DNA of 64,000 nt, taken from contig JAQFVV010012394.1 in NCBI GenBank assembly GCA_028023455.1, positions 27,415,053 through 27,479,052 of the forward strand, written 5' to 3'. The position numbers were made by a program, and so were the translations under genes. The DNA is from Epiperipatus broadwayi. Its lineage: Eukaryota > Onychophora > Udeonychophora > Euonychophora > Peripatidae. Shown here in pieces: positions 1-13,300 of the stretch (its first letter is position 1; the number at the start of each line of letters is the position of its first letter). Under the pieces are notes generated by a model that was given only the letters and a program-made list of their open reading frames with translations, was not told the origin of the DNA and made no database searches.

Positions 1-117
1 TCCATAACACATATTTTCTTATTTCATTTATCCATCTCCCACGTGGTCTTTTTCTAGGTCTTTTACAATCTCTTGGAATCCAGTTTAAGATTTCAATTAT
101 TCATCTATAGTTTTATA
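1..117 (-). mobile_element. RTE-type LINE 3' end fragment
   Basis: In reverse complement this matches the C-terminal coding end of the RTE LINE at 38165-38595 (the R.RPHVRWMDEI.K segment), with many substitutions. It is truncated by the window edge. Confidence 0.75.
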
Positions 118-340
118 TATGTAACACAAATTTATCAAAATCAGATTTCAAAGAATCGTTCAGTTTTAAAAATTTAAATTTTTTATCAATTTATTGTTAA
201 AATTTTTTGCGAACTCAAAAAAATATATTGTCAATTAACAGGAATATATATGTATGCAAAGTTCCAACTAGATTAGAAATGAGTAAAAATTGAGCAACAA
301 GATTTAACCAGGATAGATGGACAAACAGACAAAGTACGTT

Positions 341-735
341 AATGTATATATATATATGAATGTTTTAAACATTTGAAAAGATTATTTATTTTTAAAATTT
401 GCTGAGCATGCTTTCGACCGTTAAGAACAGAATCAAAGCACTCATAATCTGCAGGGTACGTTATGAGATTTAAATGAAGTGAGTATTATGTAAATGATTA
501 ATTTAAATATTCCAATTTGGACAATGGAATGCTATTTTCTCTTTTGCTGATAGTCTGGGGGTCACTAGAGATGAACCATGCCTCCTTTATCTTGCGTTTT
601 CTATCACCTACTTTATTTAAATCTCACAACACACTGCAGATTATGAGAGCTATCGAAAACATGCTCACCAAGTTTTAAGGATTAATATTGAATAATCTTT
701 TCACTTCAAACATTCAAAATGTTGATGTATATACA
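341..735. repeat. Foldback (imperfect inverted repeat)
   Basis: The arms are about 341-500 and 575-735, around a spacer of about 75 bp. Shared blocks include GAGCATG..TTCGA, CTCATAATCTGCAG and GAGATTTAAAT on one side and their complements on the other. No coding potential; probably a foldback or MITE-like repeat. Confidence 0.75.
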
Positions 736-1201
736 TTACAATTATCAGTAGAAAAAAAACTATTCGAATTAAAGTACATTAAATAATATCAAATTCATCA
801 TTATTCTAAAAGAAGAGAGCACAATACAACTCATTGCTACCCAAAATACTAATTTCCAGCCAATATTCTGTCCAAAAGCAAAATGGCAGTAATTAGATAA
901 TATAGCACTAGTTTAATCATCAACAGTAGCAGTTGGTCATTCTTGTCACCTTCATAATCAATATATTTCACAATTTTTAGTTTTAACAAATGAATTTTTT
1001 TTTTTAAATGATACAAGTAGATACTCTCGTTTTATTACATCTGATTAAAAGTGTGAATTCTGTTTTCATATTCAGCTGCAAAAACATATTAAAAATAATG
1101 TTTAATTAAATATTTAAACTATACAAACAAGACTGTATTCAAATTCATTTTTAAATTGCAGTTAAACGAATAGAAAAAGAGAAATAATTTAAACAATTTA
1201 C

Positions 1202-1331
1202 CTTTTCCTTTCACAATTTCAAAACTTCTAGATTCAGGTAAAATTTGAATTTCCTGTTCCACATCTTGGCAAATGAGTTTTGGCAAACTTGTATCATAGA
1301 AAATAACTCCAAAATTATACCTTTCACAATT
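1202..1331 (-). CDS. FAS-like exon 12: linker after DH
   Basis: The acceptor is TTAATTGTTTTAG| (phase 0) and the donor GGAAAAG|GTAAAT (phase 1). The translation contains RYNFGVIFYDTSLPKLICQ then DVEQEIQILPESRSF. I-C-x-x-V-E corresponds to the I.CGGVEI.G motif after DH in insect-type FAS. Joined to exon 11, the spacing from LYLPTR to this motif is right. Moderate confidence. Confidence 0.5.
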
Positions 1332-4300
1332 CTAAAACAATTAATAAAATTATTAAATAAATCACAAGCTGCACACACGTATATAACTATGAATAGTAAT
1401 ATATAAATTACAATAAGATGTAAACAAAATATAAAAAGTATCCCCATCCTCCATGACTGACTCTTGAAGGTGACACCAATTAACCCCATTAAAAAAACCA
1501 TCATGTTATGATAAATACCCATTTTTTAAATTAATCAGAAAAATGTAACTATAACTCTGGTAATAGTATGGGCAAAACCCGCACCAGAATTAATGATGTG
1601 AGAATCTTAGATTATCACAATAAATTATGCTGGCAACAATGACATATCTGTCTCACAAGAAAATATAATTATATCAACTAAACATTAAAGATATATCAAA
1701 ATCAAAAATTAAGTTGTGGAAGATCTCTCAAAAAATTATGTTTACATCGCATTAAGCACATGGAAAAATATATTGACATAATTGTTCTACCCAGGGCTCG
1801 CCTTAAAATCCATGGCATCAATTCTTGACATCACATTGGTTAACTGATTGAATCCATAGTAAATATTTGGAATACACCACTGAAATAAAAAGCAAGCTGT
1901 ATAGAGATAAACCATGATCAAAGCTCAGTTTCAATAAAATATAGCTCTCCATTTCCTGTTAATCTATTCTTGAATTTTTTCTCCCTGTAGTCAACATAAG
2001 TAGTGCTAATACTCTTGGGTTAGAGTTAGGGTTTGTGCATAAAATCCCTATCTAGTGCCTACTCATCCAATATCTTCAAATTAGTTTCTAGCTTGTAGCT
2101 TTCATCAATAAGGAGCCTTGGATTTGGAGCAATGCACTTAGATCTTAAGATCTAATGCAACTGTCCAACAGCTATCTTTAATCATAAAGCTTTGAGTCCA
2201 AAATGAAAACAATAATGTTTTCAGGCTAAGCTCATTAGCTTTATGTAGTTGTATAGATCAGAATTCAGTTCAGGATATATAGTTTTTGATGTCACCATAA
2301 TTCTATTGGGAAGAATTGTTATTAAACCATCAAACGTCACATGATCATCATTCTTTATGCTTACACAAGCTGTTTTTTACTAAAAAAGTAAAAGGTGACT
2401 GCTGGAGGATTGCATTAGATCTTAAGATCTAGGTGCAGTGCTCTCAGATCCAAGGCTATTCACTGATAAAAACCACAAACTAGGAATTAGTCTGGGAAGA
2501 TTGGATGATTAGGTATTAAACAGAATTTATACACCAACCTTCTTGCATCCATTGATTACTCTGTCTTGCAATGAGTGGAGCTACTATATGGAGAGTTTTG
2601 CCTCCGCGAAAAACATTGTGCAAGCGTAAAGAATGGTGATCATGTGATCATTCAATATTGGCATATAAATTAATAGATATGAGTTAATATATAAAATAGG
2701 CAATTCATTCAAATTATAATCACACATGAATTTGAGTAGACAAAAGGGTCAAACAGAATAGGTGAACACAGAATAGTTTACTGTTGTAAGATATTCAAAA
2801 ACTGAAAATGTTTACTAATAGTTTGAGATGTTTAAACAAAAATATGATTGTAAAAATTAATCAAGAATCAAAATCCATATTGTGTAAGACAAAATGAACA
2901 GTTTGGATATATTCCAATAATTTCAGAAAAAAAACATTGTAATCACTCTAGAGAGACCACTGTAAACAAAGACAATGGTTTAAATGTATTGCTGTATTAA
3001 TATTATATTAGGGTACGTCATGTCTAATACAGTAAAAATCCCTGTTGCAGTAACAATTACTGTAGATATGTCTACAAAAGATTGCTTATAAAAATACAGT
3101 GAGACAACAGGAATAGGAAATAGCATGTTTAGAAATGCGACATGATTAAGACTAGACAATGACGAATCCACATTGTAACGAGCACAGACGTTCGTTATAT
3201 ATAATTATTAAACAAGTTAAAATAAAAAGTTCGCATTTAAAAACTTTCTTTAAAAATTAAAAATTGAAATTAAAATATCGTCTTAAACTCTTATATATTA
3301 AATCGCACAGATAATGAAAAATTATTAAAATAAAACTTTATTAAAGAAAAAGTATTTTAAAACTAAATTTTAAAAAGATTTGGAGATGAAATTATATCTT
3401 TAAATTTATCTTTAAATATATTTTTGATTTGGAAAACAGGTTAATTAATCAGAAATGGAAATGATTGTTAATTAGTTAAATGTAAACCAGCCTTCAGCAT
3501 TTAAATGTAAAAACACTAGTCAGATAGGAAAACAATAGAAACTGTTAGCAAATAAGAAGAAATCCCTATGGAATCGGACCGCAGCGAAAGGACCATCGCA
3601 TCGGTGACGTAATGTAAATTCAATCCTTCACATTAATATAAAAAGGAAAATTTGGAAATTATTAGTTAGTGACTGGAAATTGATTGATTATTGACGATGT
3701 AACAGCTAGGTGTTAGCGCTGGGGGGATTGAAAAAGACGCACAGCTTCAATCCCTTCAGTTCTGCTAAGAAAGAGAAAAAAATGGGCCATCGTTTCTACA
3801 ATGAGGACCAACTACACGAAAAACAAAATCTCCAAAGGATAAATAAATAAATCAACCGGATACTAATCTTCGGACGACGTGGGAATTCACGTTTAAACGG
3901 CCAGGAATATAATAGGATGAACTATTTCAATAACCGTAAGAACTTTAAAATTTATGAACAGTAAATTAAAAACTTTTCATATTTAAAATGATTTTAATAT
4001 TATTCTATCTGACCAACAATATTTATTAATTGGTTAATTTTATTTAATGTATTTAATTTGTAAAATCATTTCCATTTATTTATTTATTTATTTAATTTTG
4101 TTCTTTAAGTTTTATTATGATTTCTGTTTTCCGTTAAATAAATTATAAAAAAAATGTTAAACTTAAGTCGGGCGTGAATGGCTGTATCGATTTGTAAAGA
4201 TATATTAAGGGAGGGTAATCTTGGGTTGTTCATTTCGTAGTTGAATTGGTTCAATGGATTGGATATATTTATGTAATTAGTAGGTGTAATATGAGATCCG

Positions 4301-7300
4301 CTACGGGCAGGATTATAGATATACGCCACACACCCTCTGTTTGCCTATGGATGGGTTTGTAAGTCGGCAGAATACCGCAGCCCATTCCTATGGAGTTTTT
4401 AGTTTATTGATCTACTTGCCCACAGATGTCACATCCCTGTGGGTGGAGAGTCAATGTCGTTTCTATTTCTACATATTGTTCAGATGTACATTCCTGACAA
4501 TATTGTTGTGTTGTCGTATCATGCTACATTGAATACATGAATGTATCAGATGGATTGGCGCCAGTTGATTGCGAAATGTGTTGCCTAAGGTTAAGTAGGG
4601 ATAGAATATTTTATTTTTAAATGCAAATCTATGTAGTCGATTCAGGCTCGATCCTAAATAAAACTATTAAATTTAAGTTGTTTATAGACGCTTGCATGGA
4701 TTGTTTATCGGTTAACTATGTTTTGCGTTTCATATTTGATCAAAATATATAGACATTCGATAAATAATGATACCTTACGGTGAGTATCTAAAATGTATTT
4801 ATTCGGATGTCTTTTAAGTTATTGGTGACGATGCAAGTATCTTACGATGAATACTAGAGGGTTTCTTATAATTCCCTATGCAATTGTCAGTAATCAATAA
4901 TTTTGTATTTTGATCGTTTATGTTTACTTTGAAATGTTTTTGACCGTTGAAATCTATGTAACCGATCTATAGCAACATATTAAACAGGTTTATAATATCC
5001 ATCTGTGCGAACTTGATTAAAAATGTAAATTTATAATATAATAGTAACTCAATGTAAATTAAAGTAAAATCAAAGTTAAAAATAATGTTAAATGTTTAAA
5101 TGTAAATCACTAAAATAATTTTAAACCTTATATATATGTGCATAAATAAATCTGTTTGTATGATAATTACTGGCAGTGGCTTACTTTATTCTTTTATATA
5201 CTAGTAAATGATATTATTAAATCTCTGCTATTCCACTGAGCTAGTGACATGGGCTAACGACCGGAATCAAAATAAAATAAAAAAAAAAAAATTTTTTTTT
5301 TTTTTGACTTACGTATCTGCCTACTTTATAAATTTTTCTAGGTTCAAATGCCTAGATGGCGCCCCGTAGTGCAGTTTACGTAAGTCCCAATTCCGTATCG
5401 TTACAACTGGCTTTCCCAATCTGGGGCCGATCTTTAATAAACCACATATACCCTGAGCAAATTTTATCAAAATGAAATGTTTTATCTGTTTACATAAGTC
5501 GGATATTTTTAAATTTTATAAAAGCACTGCCAGCAAGAAATTGCGCATATATATTAAATAAAAGAAAGTATAAATAATTTTAAAACTAATTTTTGTAAAT
5601 TAAAAAGAAAATCAAAAGGTTGCATTGGATATGTCTTTTTTTTGTTAATATATATTTATGCGTTAACGTGTATAGGCGCACAGCCACGGAAGTTTATGAT
5701 CGAAATGTGGTACCTTACGATGAGTACCGTTGGGAATTTACGTCAGTGTAATCCTATTTATGCATTTCAATCAGTCATAAATAAGTTGGTGGTAGTTATA
5801 ATTGTGCTGCAAATATACACGTATAAATCCATTATCTTGGAACATATTTATCTCAATGCAACCTTCCTAAATAAGTTAAATAATTTGTTTGTCATGCCGT
5901 AAGTAGAAATCAAATGGATAAAATAAAATAGANNNNNNNNNNNNNNNNNNNNNNNNNGGAAATGGTCCTTAGGTAGGCGATGGTCAACATTTTCTTTTTC
6001 TTTTTGTATAGAGTTTTTTGTAAAATTATTAACCGAATGTTTGTAAATTTTGTTAATACCGTAATTACTAACCCTAAGTAAAATATTTTTTTTTTGATCA
6101 TTTTTTTTTAAGTAACTTTACTGATATGTAACGAGCACAGACGTTCGTTACATTGTTTTTTTATATATAATTATTAAACAAGTTAAAATAAAAAGTTCGC
6201 ATTTAAAAACTTTCTTTAAAAATTAAAAATTGAAATTAAAATATCGTCTTAAACTCTTATATATTAAATCGCACAGATAATGAAAAATTATTAAAATAAA
6301 ACTTTATTAAAGAAAAAGTATTTTAAAACTAAATTTTAAAAAGATTTGGAGATGAAATTATATCTTTAAATTTATCTTTAAATATATTTTTGATTTGGAA
6401 AACAGGTTAATTAATCAGAAATGGAAATGATTGTTAATTAGTTAAATGTAAACCAGCCTTCAGCATTTAAATGTAAAAACACTAGTCAGATAGGAAAACA
6501 ATAGAAACTGTTAGCAAATAAGAAGAAATCCCTATGGAATCGGACCGCAGCGAAAGGACCATCTCATCGGTGACGTAATGTAAATTCAATCCTTCACATT
6601 AATATAAAAAGGAAAATTTTGGAAATTATTAGTTAGTGACTGGAAATTGATTGATTATTGACGATGTAACAGCTAGGTGTTAGCGCTGGGGGGATTGAAA
6701 AAGACGCACAGCTTCAATCCCTTCAGTTCTGCTAAGAAAGAGAAAAAAATGGGCCATCGTTTCTACAATGAGGACCAACTACACAAAAACAAAATCTCCA
6801 AAGGATAAATAAATAAATCAACCGGATACTAATCTTCGGACGACGTGGGAATTCACGTTTAAACGGAGGAATATAATAGGATGAACTATTTCAATAACCG
6901 TAAGAACTTTAAAATTTATGAACAGTAAATTAAAAACTTTTCATATTTAAAATGATTTTAATATTATTCTATCTGACCAACAATATTTATTAATTGGTTA
7001 ATTTTATTTAATGTATTTAATTTGTAAAATCATTTCCATTTATTTATTTATTTATTTAATTTTGTTCTTTAAGTTTTATTATGATTTCTGTTTTCCGTTA
7101 AATAAATTATAAAAAAAATGTTAAACTTAAGTCGGGCGTGAATGGCTGTATCGATTTGTAAAGATATATTAAGGGAGGGTAATCTTGGGTTGTTCATTTC
7201 GTAGTTGAATTGGTTCAATGGATTGGATATATTTATGTAATTAGTAGGTGTAATATGAGATCCGCTACGGGCAGGATTATAGATATACGCCACACACCCT

Positions 7301-10300
7301 CTGTTTGCCTATGGATGGGTTTGTAAGTCGGCAGAATACCGCAGCCCATTCCTATGGAGTTTTTAGTTTATTGATCTACTTGCCCACAGATGTCACATCC
7401 CTGTGGGTGGAGAGTCAATGTCGTTTCTATTTCTACATATTGTTCAGATGTACATTCCTGACAATATTGTTGTGTTGTCGTATCATGCTACATTGAATAA
7501 TGAATGTATCAGATGGATTGGCGCCAGTTGATTGCGAAATGTGTTGCCTAAGGTTAAGTAGGGATAGAATATTTTATTTTTAAATGCAAATCTATGTAGT
7601 CGATTCAGGCTCGATCCTAAATAAAACTATTAAATTTAAGTTGTTTATAGACGCTTGCATGGATTGTTTATCGGTTAAATATGTTTTGCGTTTTCATATT
7701 TGATCAAAATATATAGACATTCGATAAATAATGATACCTTACGGTGAGTATCTAAAAATGTATTTATTCGGATGTCTTTTAAGTTATTGGTGACGATGCA
7801 AGTATCTTACGATGAATACTAGAGGGTTTCTTATAATTCCCTATGCAATTGTCAGTAATCAATAATTTTGTATTTTGATCGTTTATGTTTACTTTGAAAT
7901 GTTTTTGACCGTTGAAATCTATGTAACCGATCTATAGCAACATATTAAACAGGTTTATAATATCCATCTGTGCGAACTTGATTAAAAATGTAAATTTATA
8001 ATATAATAGTAACTCAATGTAAATTAAAGTAAAATCAAAGTTAAAAATAATGTTAAATGTTTAAATGTAAATCACTAAAATAATTTTAAACCTTATATAT
8101 ATGTGCATAAATAAATCTGTTTGTATGATAATTACTGGCAGTGGCTTACTTTATTCTTTTATATACTAGTAAATGATATTATTAAATCTCTGCTATTCCA
8201 CTGAGCTAGTGACATGGGCTAACGACCGGAATCAAAATAAAATAAAAAAAAAAAAATTTTTTTTTTTTTGACTTACGTATCTGCCTACTTTATAAATTTT
8301 TCTAGGTTCAAATGCCTAGATGGCGCCCCGTAGTGCAGTTTACGTAAGTCCCAATTCCGTATCGTTACAACATCTAGGTATGAAATAACTAGAAGAATGA
8401 ACAGCTGCTGCCTGTTCACAACCTACCATTCCTCTACAAAGTATAATACAAGATACCATAATAATTGCAGTCAAGCATACCAATGATTCAACAGGACATA
8501 GATTGAATTTTATAGCATTGTTTTTTCTAAATGGAAACGCTATGGAAATTTCTCGTAGGAGTAATAAATGGGCATAATATAAATTTACAGGGTATCCAAA
8601 TGATTTCCTTGACTAATTCCTTAACTTATCAGTTGCTGAGCATTTATGAGACCTTTTTGGATAATGCATTGCTGTTCTTTGAATATTGCATAGATTTAAA
8701 AAGCCAGGTAAATCTCACATAGTCATATGCATTTCAAGGCATCATTAGAGGTCTTCGTCATTTAAGTACAGTACTTAACTGCTATTGTCCTTTTGGGTTA
8801 CTTTGTAAACTGAATTGTAAGTTATCTTGTTCTATATACTTGTTCGAGGCCTAAATTTGTGACATTCCTTCTGGGGTAAGGGCAATTTTTTCTTGTCATA
8901 AAAGTAAGCTTTATAGCTTCCCTTCTTTATCCTGCATATATAATAAAATTCTGCTTTGTATGATTTAGTGTAGCGGTAGATCCTCAGATCGATTCTAGTT
9001 CCAGCGCTCAAAACTTAAGAACTCCCAAGCAATAAAACCATTTGTTTATTTTTTAACAAAATTATGTTTCTCATATAGACAATAGAATCTAATAAAGTAG
9101 TACTTTAATTTCATATTAATAATGACATTAATATATGTACAGACTCTCTGAACCTATGTAGTTACCTAGTTTTTTTAATCAGGGCATTCGTTGTAAATTC
9201 TATCATACTGCAACCACCTACTAGAACAAAACTCAAAACACACCCTCCCTCTCTGCATGCACTTTGTGAATTGCCCTTGCTTGTCAAGAGATCTAGAGAT
9301 ATCAAATATATGCACCTCCATGCTTCCATTGATAATGTGATATTTTCCCATTAACCCACCCTCAAATATGTAGTAGTTCATTTGGTAAAATGTGTTCATG
9401 CCTATCATTCAACAGTGAAATTTAAAATATCATGTACAACATCACAGAAATCAAATAAATCTACATTTCAGCTGAAACATTTAATCTTTTTTAGCATCAA
9501 AATAGATGAATGCAATCTATAATTTAAATTATATAAACAATATAACAAACAATAATGCCAACTAGAATTGATTCTTCGTAGACACAACTGGAATCTCATT
9601 AACAGTTTCAGGACAATCCATCGTCATTGTACTTAATAAATTGAATTTATCAGTCCAATTTAAAGTTATAGCAGCAGAAGTGAAGGCCTTAAGAAAACCT
9701 ATAGGGAATTGATCTCTCCTGGTTGGAATCTCAACAGATTTTTTAATGATATTTTGTTAATAGTTGAGCTGCCAAAAAAAAATTCATAAGTAAAATAAAT
9801 AACATAATATTTCAAGTATTAATTACATACTTACTGTTGCTTTGGCAATGCACAACCAGGCGTGATATAAATAAAATGCAAATGCATGAATTGGGTTTTC
9901 AAAATGACATTTTGGCAGTATGTACTCATATTGACAATCCATCACTAAAAATTAATGGAAAAAAAAGAAGAGTATTTAAAGAAGAATTATAAAAACGAAT
10001 TCTGAGTGTACTAAATAAATTAATTTTAATAATGTATTTATTCTGTAACATCATTCTATCGCAACAAAGCAAAGATTGGAATTTAAAAAAGCTATAAAAT
10101 TAAAGAAAAAAATTAATTGAAAAAAAAAAAGCTAAATATAGGACTTAAGTTCATTGGAAAACATTTGTGTAAAATTGAGAATAATTTATCAATTACTATT
10201 ATTGTAAATAAAAATCGCAGTTGTGCTTTTGTGTAGGACTGTTTCAATCATTATTAATTCCTGGAAGGATCATCAGTCTGAATTGATTCCAGTATTTATT

Positions 10301-13300
10301 TAAAATTATCGAATGATGTTACTGCTCATAAGTTCAAAAGCAAGTGCTAGAAGCATATGAACTGGATAGATTGGAGGATCTTAAAACCAGCGTCTGACAT
10401 TCTATTACCACTCCAAACCTGAGCAATTTATTTTGATATTTCCGATCCATAGCTTCTCTTTTCCAATTTATTCCAGAAAACTCCATTTCATCCATCCATC
10501 TTAAAGGTGGTCCTTTTCTAAATCTCTTAAAATCTTTTTAAGATGTTTTGTTTAGGATTTTTATTCATTATCACACATTTTAATTATATGCCCAGTTCCA
10601 TTTTTGCAATTTTTTTAGTTTTAATTCCTCTTTAACCCCCAATATAGTTTGGCTTATTTCATTATATAGTCTGTAGTATCCATATTACTTTCAACTGTGC
10701 TCATGTTTTAGATGCATAAGTAAATCACAGTAAAACATATTTATTAAAAATCTTCCTTTTCAAACACATAACAAATTATTTCTAACAAAGCACAAAATGT
10801 GCATCTTGAGGATTATACATCTTTTTCACACGTCTTAGGTTATATGCTTATGATTGCACTTCTCCACAATATGTTAAAAGTGGATAGAAAACACTCCCTA
10901 CCTTGGATGAGAATGGTGTAATGAAAATTATACTACAGAAATATCAGTCATTAAGTGGATAATTCCTAATCTAAGAAATGACTAATAAAAAATTAATATA
11001 CTTCTATTAAGTTATTTGGGTCAAGTTTTTAAGGACTGTAAATTTGGCACATCAATTAGACTGTAGTTATTGGCTTTCTATATATACTGAACAATGATAA
11101 AAATATGTGTAAGAGATTGTGGTCTGGACCAACTGATGAGTGCTGGTTCAGCACGAAATGTGCATGCTGAAGATCATAGATCTTTTTCACATGTCTTTAG
11201 TCTTTATTTATGATTGCACAAGTGAATAGAAATCAGTGTCTACCTTGGGTGATAATGGTATAATAAAAATTACAGTACAGTAATATTATTCATCAAATGG
11301 ATAATCTCCAGTCTACTGAATGACAAATACAAATTATTAATTTAACTTTAATTCCATAATTATTTTCATTCATTTTGTAGGGTATCCATCTATATCAATG
11401 ATTTGACTTATTTGAACTTTTCAATTTCTTCTAATTCATTACTATCAGTATTTATTTTCTTCTGTTTAAAAAAACCCCATTGAATATTATATTACTCACT
11501 TTAAGTATTTATCCTATTTCTTTCTTTATATTTGATAACTCTAAAGTATTTTTTGCAAAAACAATCATGTCATCTGTAAAATCTAGATGACTTAAGCAAT
11601 CTTCCTTTTTTAAAAATTTCCTTTGCTTTCCATTTTAACTTATAAAATTACCAAAAACTATATCAAAAATTTTTTGGACAGATATAATCAGCCTGCTTGA
11701 TCATCCACACATTCACCAGCTTTCTCAAAGAATAGGTCATTGTCCCAAATAGAATGCACATTGTCTAATTTTTTTACATATTTTGAGAAAGTCTGTACGC
11801 AAATATATGTATGTAAATGCTTATCACATGACTCCAGCTTACAACATGGTGGTTTTGTATTATATTCTTTTTCTTTCATCCATGCTATGTCACTTAATGT
11901 AAGCATTCGTAACTAATAAATACCAGAAGGTAGTACTTATTAAATATTATTCAGTGTTATCCTAGCTAATACTTCCAATCCAGTTTCTAATTTATGGTTT
12001 TCTTCCACGAGGAGCTTTGATCTTGCAACATTGCATCTGGATCCTTAGAAACTAATGTACCTTCCTTTTAGCGGCCATCTTTTACTGCTCTGTTTTACGA
12101 TCAAACTACCAATCAAATTGGAAACATATAAATGCTTACAATCTAGGACATCTTACTTCTATAGTTATATAGATCTGAGAGCAGTTCAATAACTGTATAT
12201 ATTATGGGGTTAAGGTTTTAAAATAACCATAGGTATCTCTATCCTATGGCCAGAATTTGATAGGATAGCACTGGACAGGGATTTAAACTAAGTACTATCA
12301 TCTGATATCAAATCTTACATTAAGTAATAATGAAATAAAAAAAATATGCTGCTTAATAGAAATGTTGTAAACTGAAGTCGTAAGATTTTTTTTTGATTTT
12401 ATATTAATCCTGGCCATGGTATAAAAGTGCCGATGGTTATTAAAAACCTAAGAATATCATAATTCCTAGAAACTGAAGTGGTTTTAGATCTATGTGAATA
12501 TACAGGCAAATTAGCTTTGATTGAAAACATTAATATGCATTTCAATTTGAACTCAAAGCTTGATAGTAAAATAGAGAAGTAAAAGATGGCTACTAGAAAG
12601 AAAAACGTTAGATTCTAATATATGGGGCCCGACTATAATCTAATAGCCATACAATTAATAGTAATTTCAATATACACACAAGTTTTATTAAATATTTTAA
12701 CAAGTTTATTCATTCTTAATAATAATATATATAGATATATTTAATTATAATAATTAGTAGTTCAACTGGAAACTGGTTAGTTAATATCAATATTGATCAT
12801 GGAACAGTTCATATATCTAATTGATAAATAGCAATCCAAACCTCATCTCTAACTCCATGATTTCTTAAAGTCTTTATTAAATAACTATATGTATTCTTTA
12901 ACTTCTGCAATTTCAGACAGTCATAAACTAGCAATTTTGGTAAACACCTTGCTGCTTACTCTTTCTTTGGATTAGTCTAATTAGATTTGGCTGGGGCTCT
13001 TTTCCATTGCTGTAAATGGTCTGCAACTGCACTCTCAGCTTTCATTCCATTTTTTGAGTTTCATTAGTCTGTTTTTCACTTTTACTTTTTTTTTGCCTTC
13101 TTTCTCCTTCCATTAGAAGTTTTGCAGGCGATTTATTAACTTTGCCAATTTTCATATTGTTAAACTTTATTATAATGTAAATTAGAATGATGTTACTTGT
13201 TCTTTGTTGATGAAAGTAATAAGCTAAAAACTAATGGGGATATTGGAACAGGTCAGCAGTTTATGGATAATAAAAGAATAACCAAAATAGTATTTATTTT

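Larger units (their letters stand above)
3174..5405 (+). repeat. 5' LTR (2232 bp)
   Basis: Starts TGTAACGAGC and ends CCGTATCGTTACA. It is unusually long for an LTR. It contains a TATA box, a CRE-like site, a 9-bp-stem hairpin and two CTTACGRTGA hairpins (listed separately). The small open frames inside have no recognisable protein and are repeated in the 3' LTR. Confidence 0.9.
3170..8373 (+). mobile_element. LTR retrotransposon (nearly empty interior) with 4-bp target duplication
   Basis: Two direct repeats of 2232 and 2243 bp begin TGTAACGA and end TCGTTACA (TG...CA, as in LTRs). The element is flanked by ACAT at 3170-3173 and 8370-8373, a 4-bp target-site duplication typical of Gypsy-type integrases. 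The LTRs differ by about a dozen small changes by eye, so insertion is recent. The interior (5406-6126) holds an assembly gap of 25 N and no gag or pol. Orientation is tentatively plus, because TGG lies two bases after the left LTR, where a primer-binding site would start. It may be a non-autonomous element or have its coding region lost in the gap. It interrupts FAS-like exon 11. Confidence 0.9.

Noticed and set aside
1211-1522. 103-codon minus-strand open frame
   Set aside because: It overlaps FAS-like exon 12 in another frame; splice signals and homology support the exon frame, and the open frame has no family pattern.
4105-4532. Pairs of identical small open frames on both strands, repeated at 7069-7496
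   Set aside because: They are duplicated because they lie in the two LTRs. No domain is recognisable and LTRs are normally non-coding.
3174-8369. Plain segmental duplication or assembly artefact instead of LTRs
   Set aside because: TG...CA ends and a perfect 4-bp ACAT duplication at the outer edges fit integrase-mediated insertion; the N gap still leaves some doubt about the interior.
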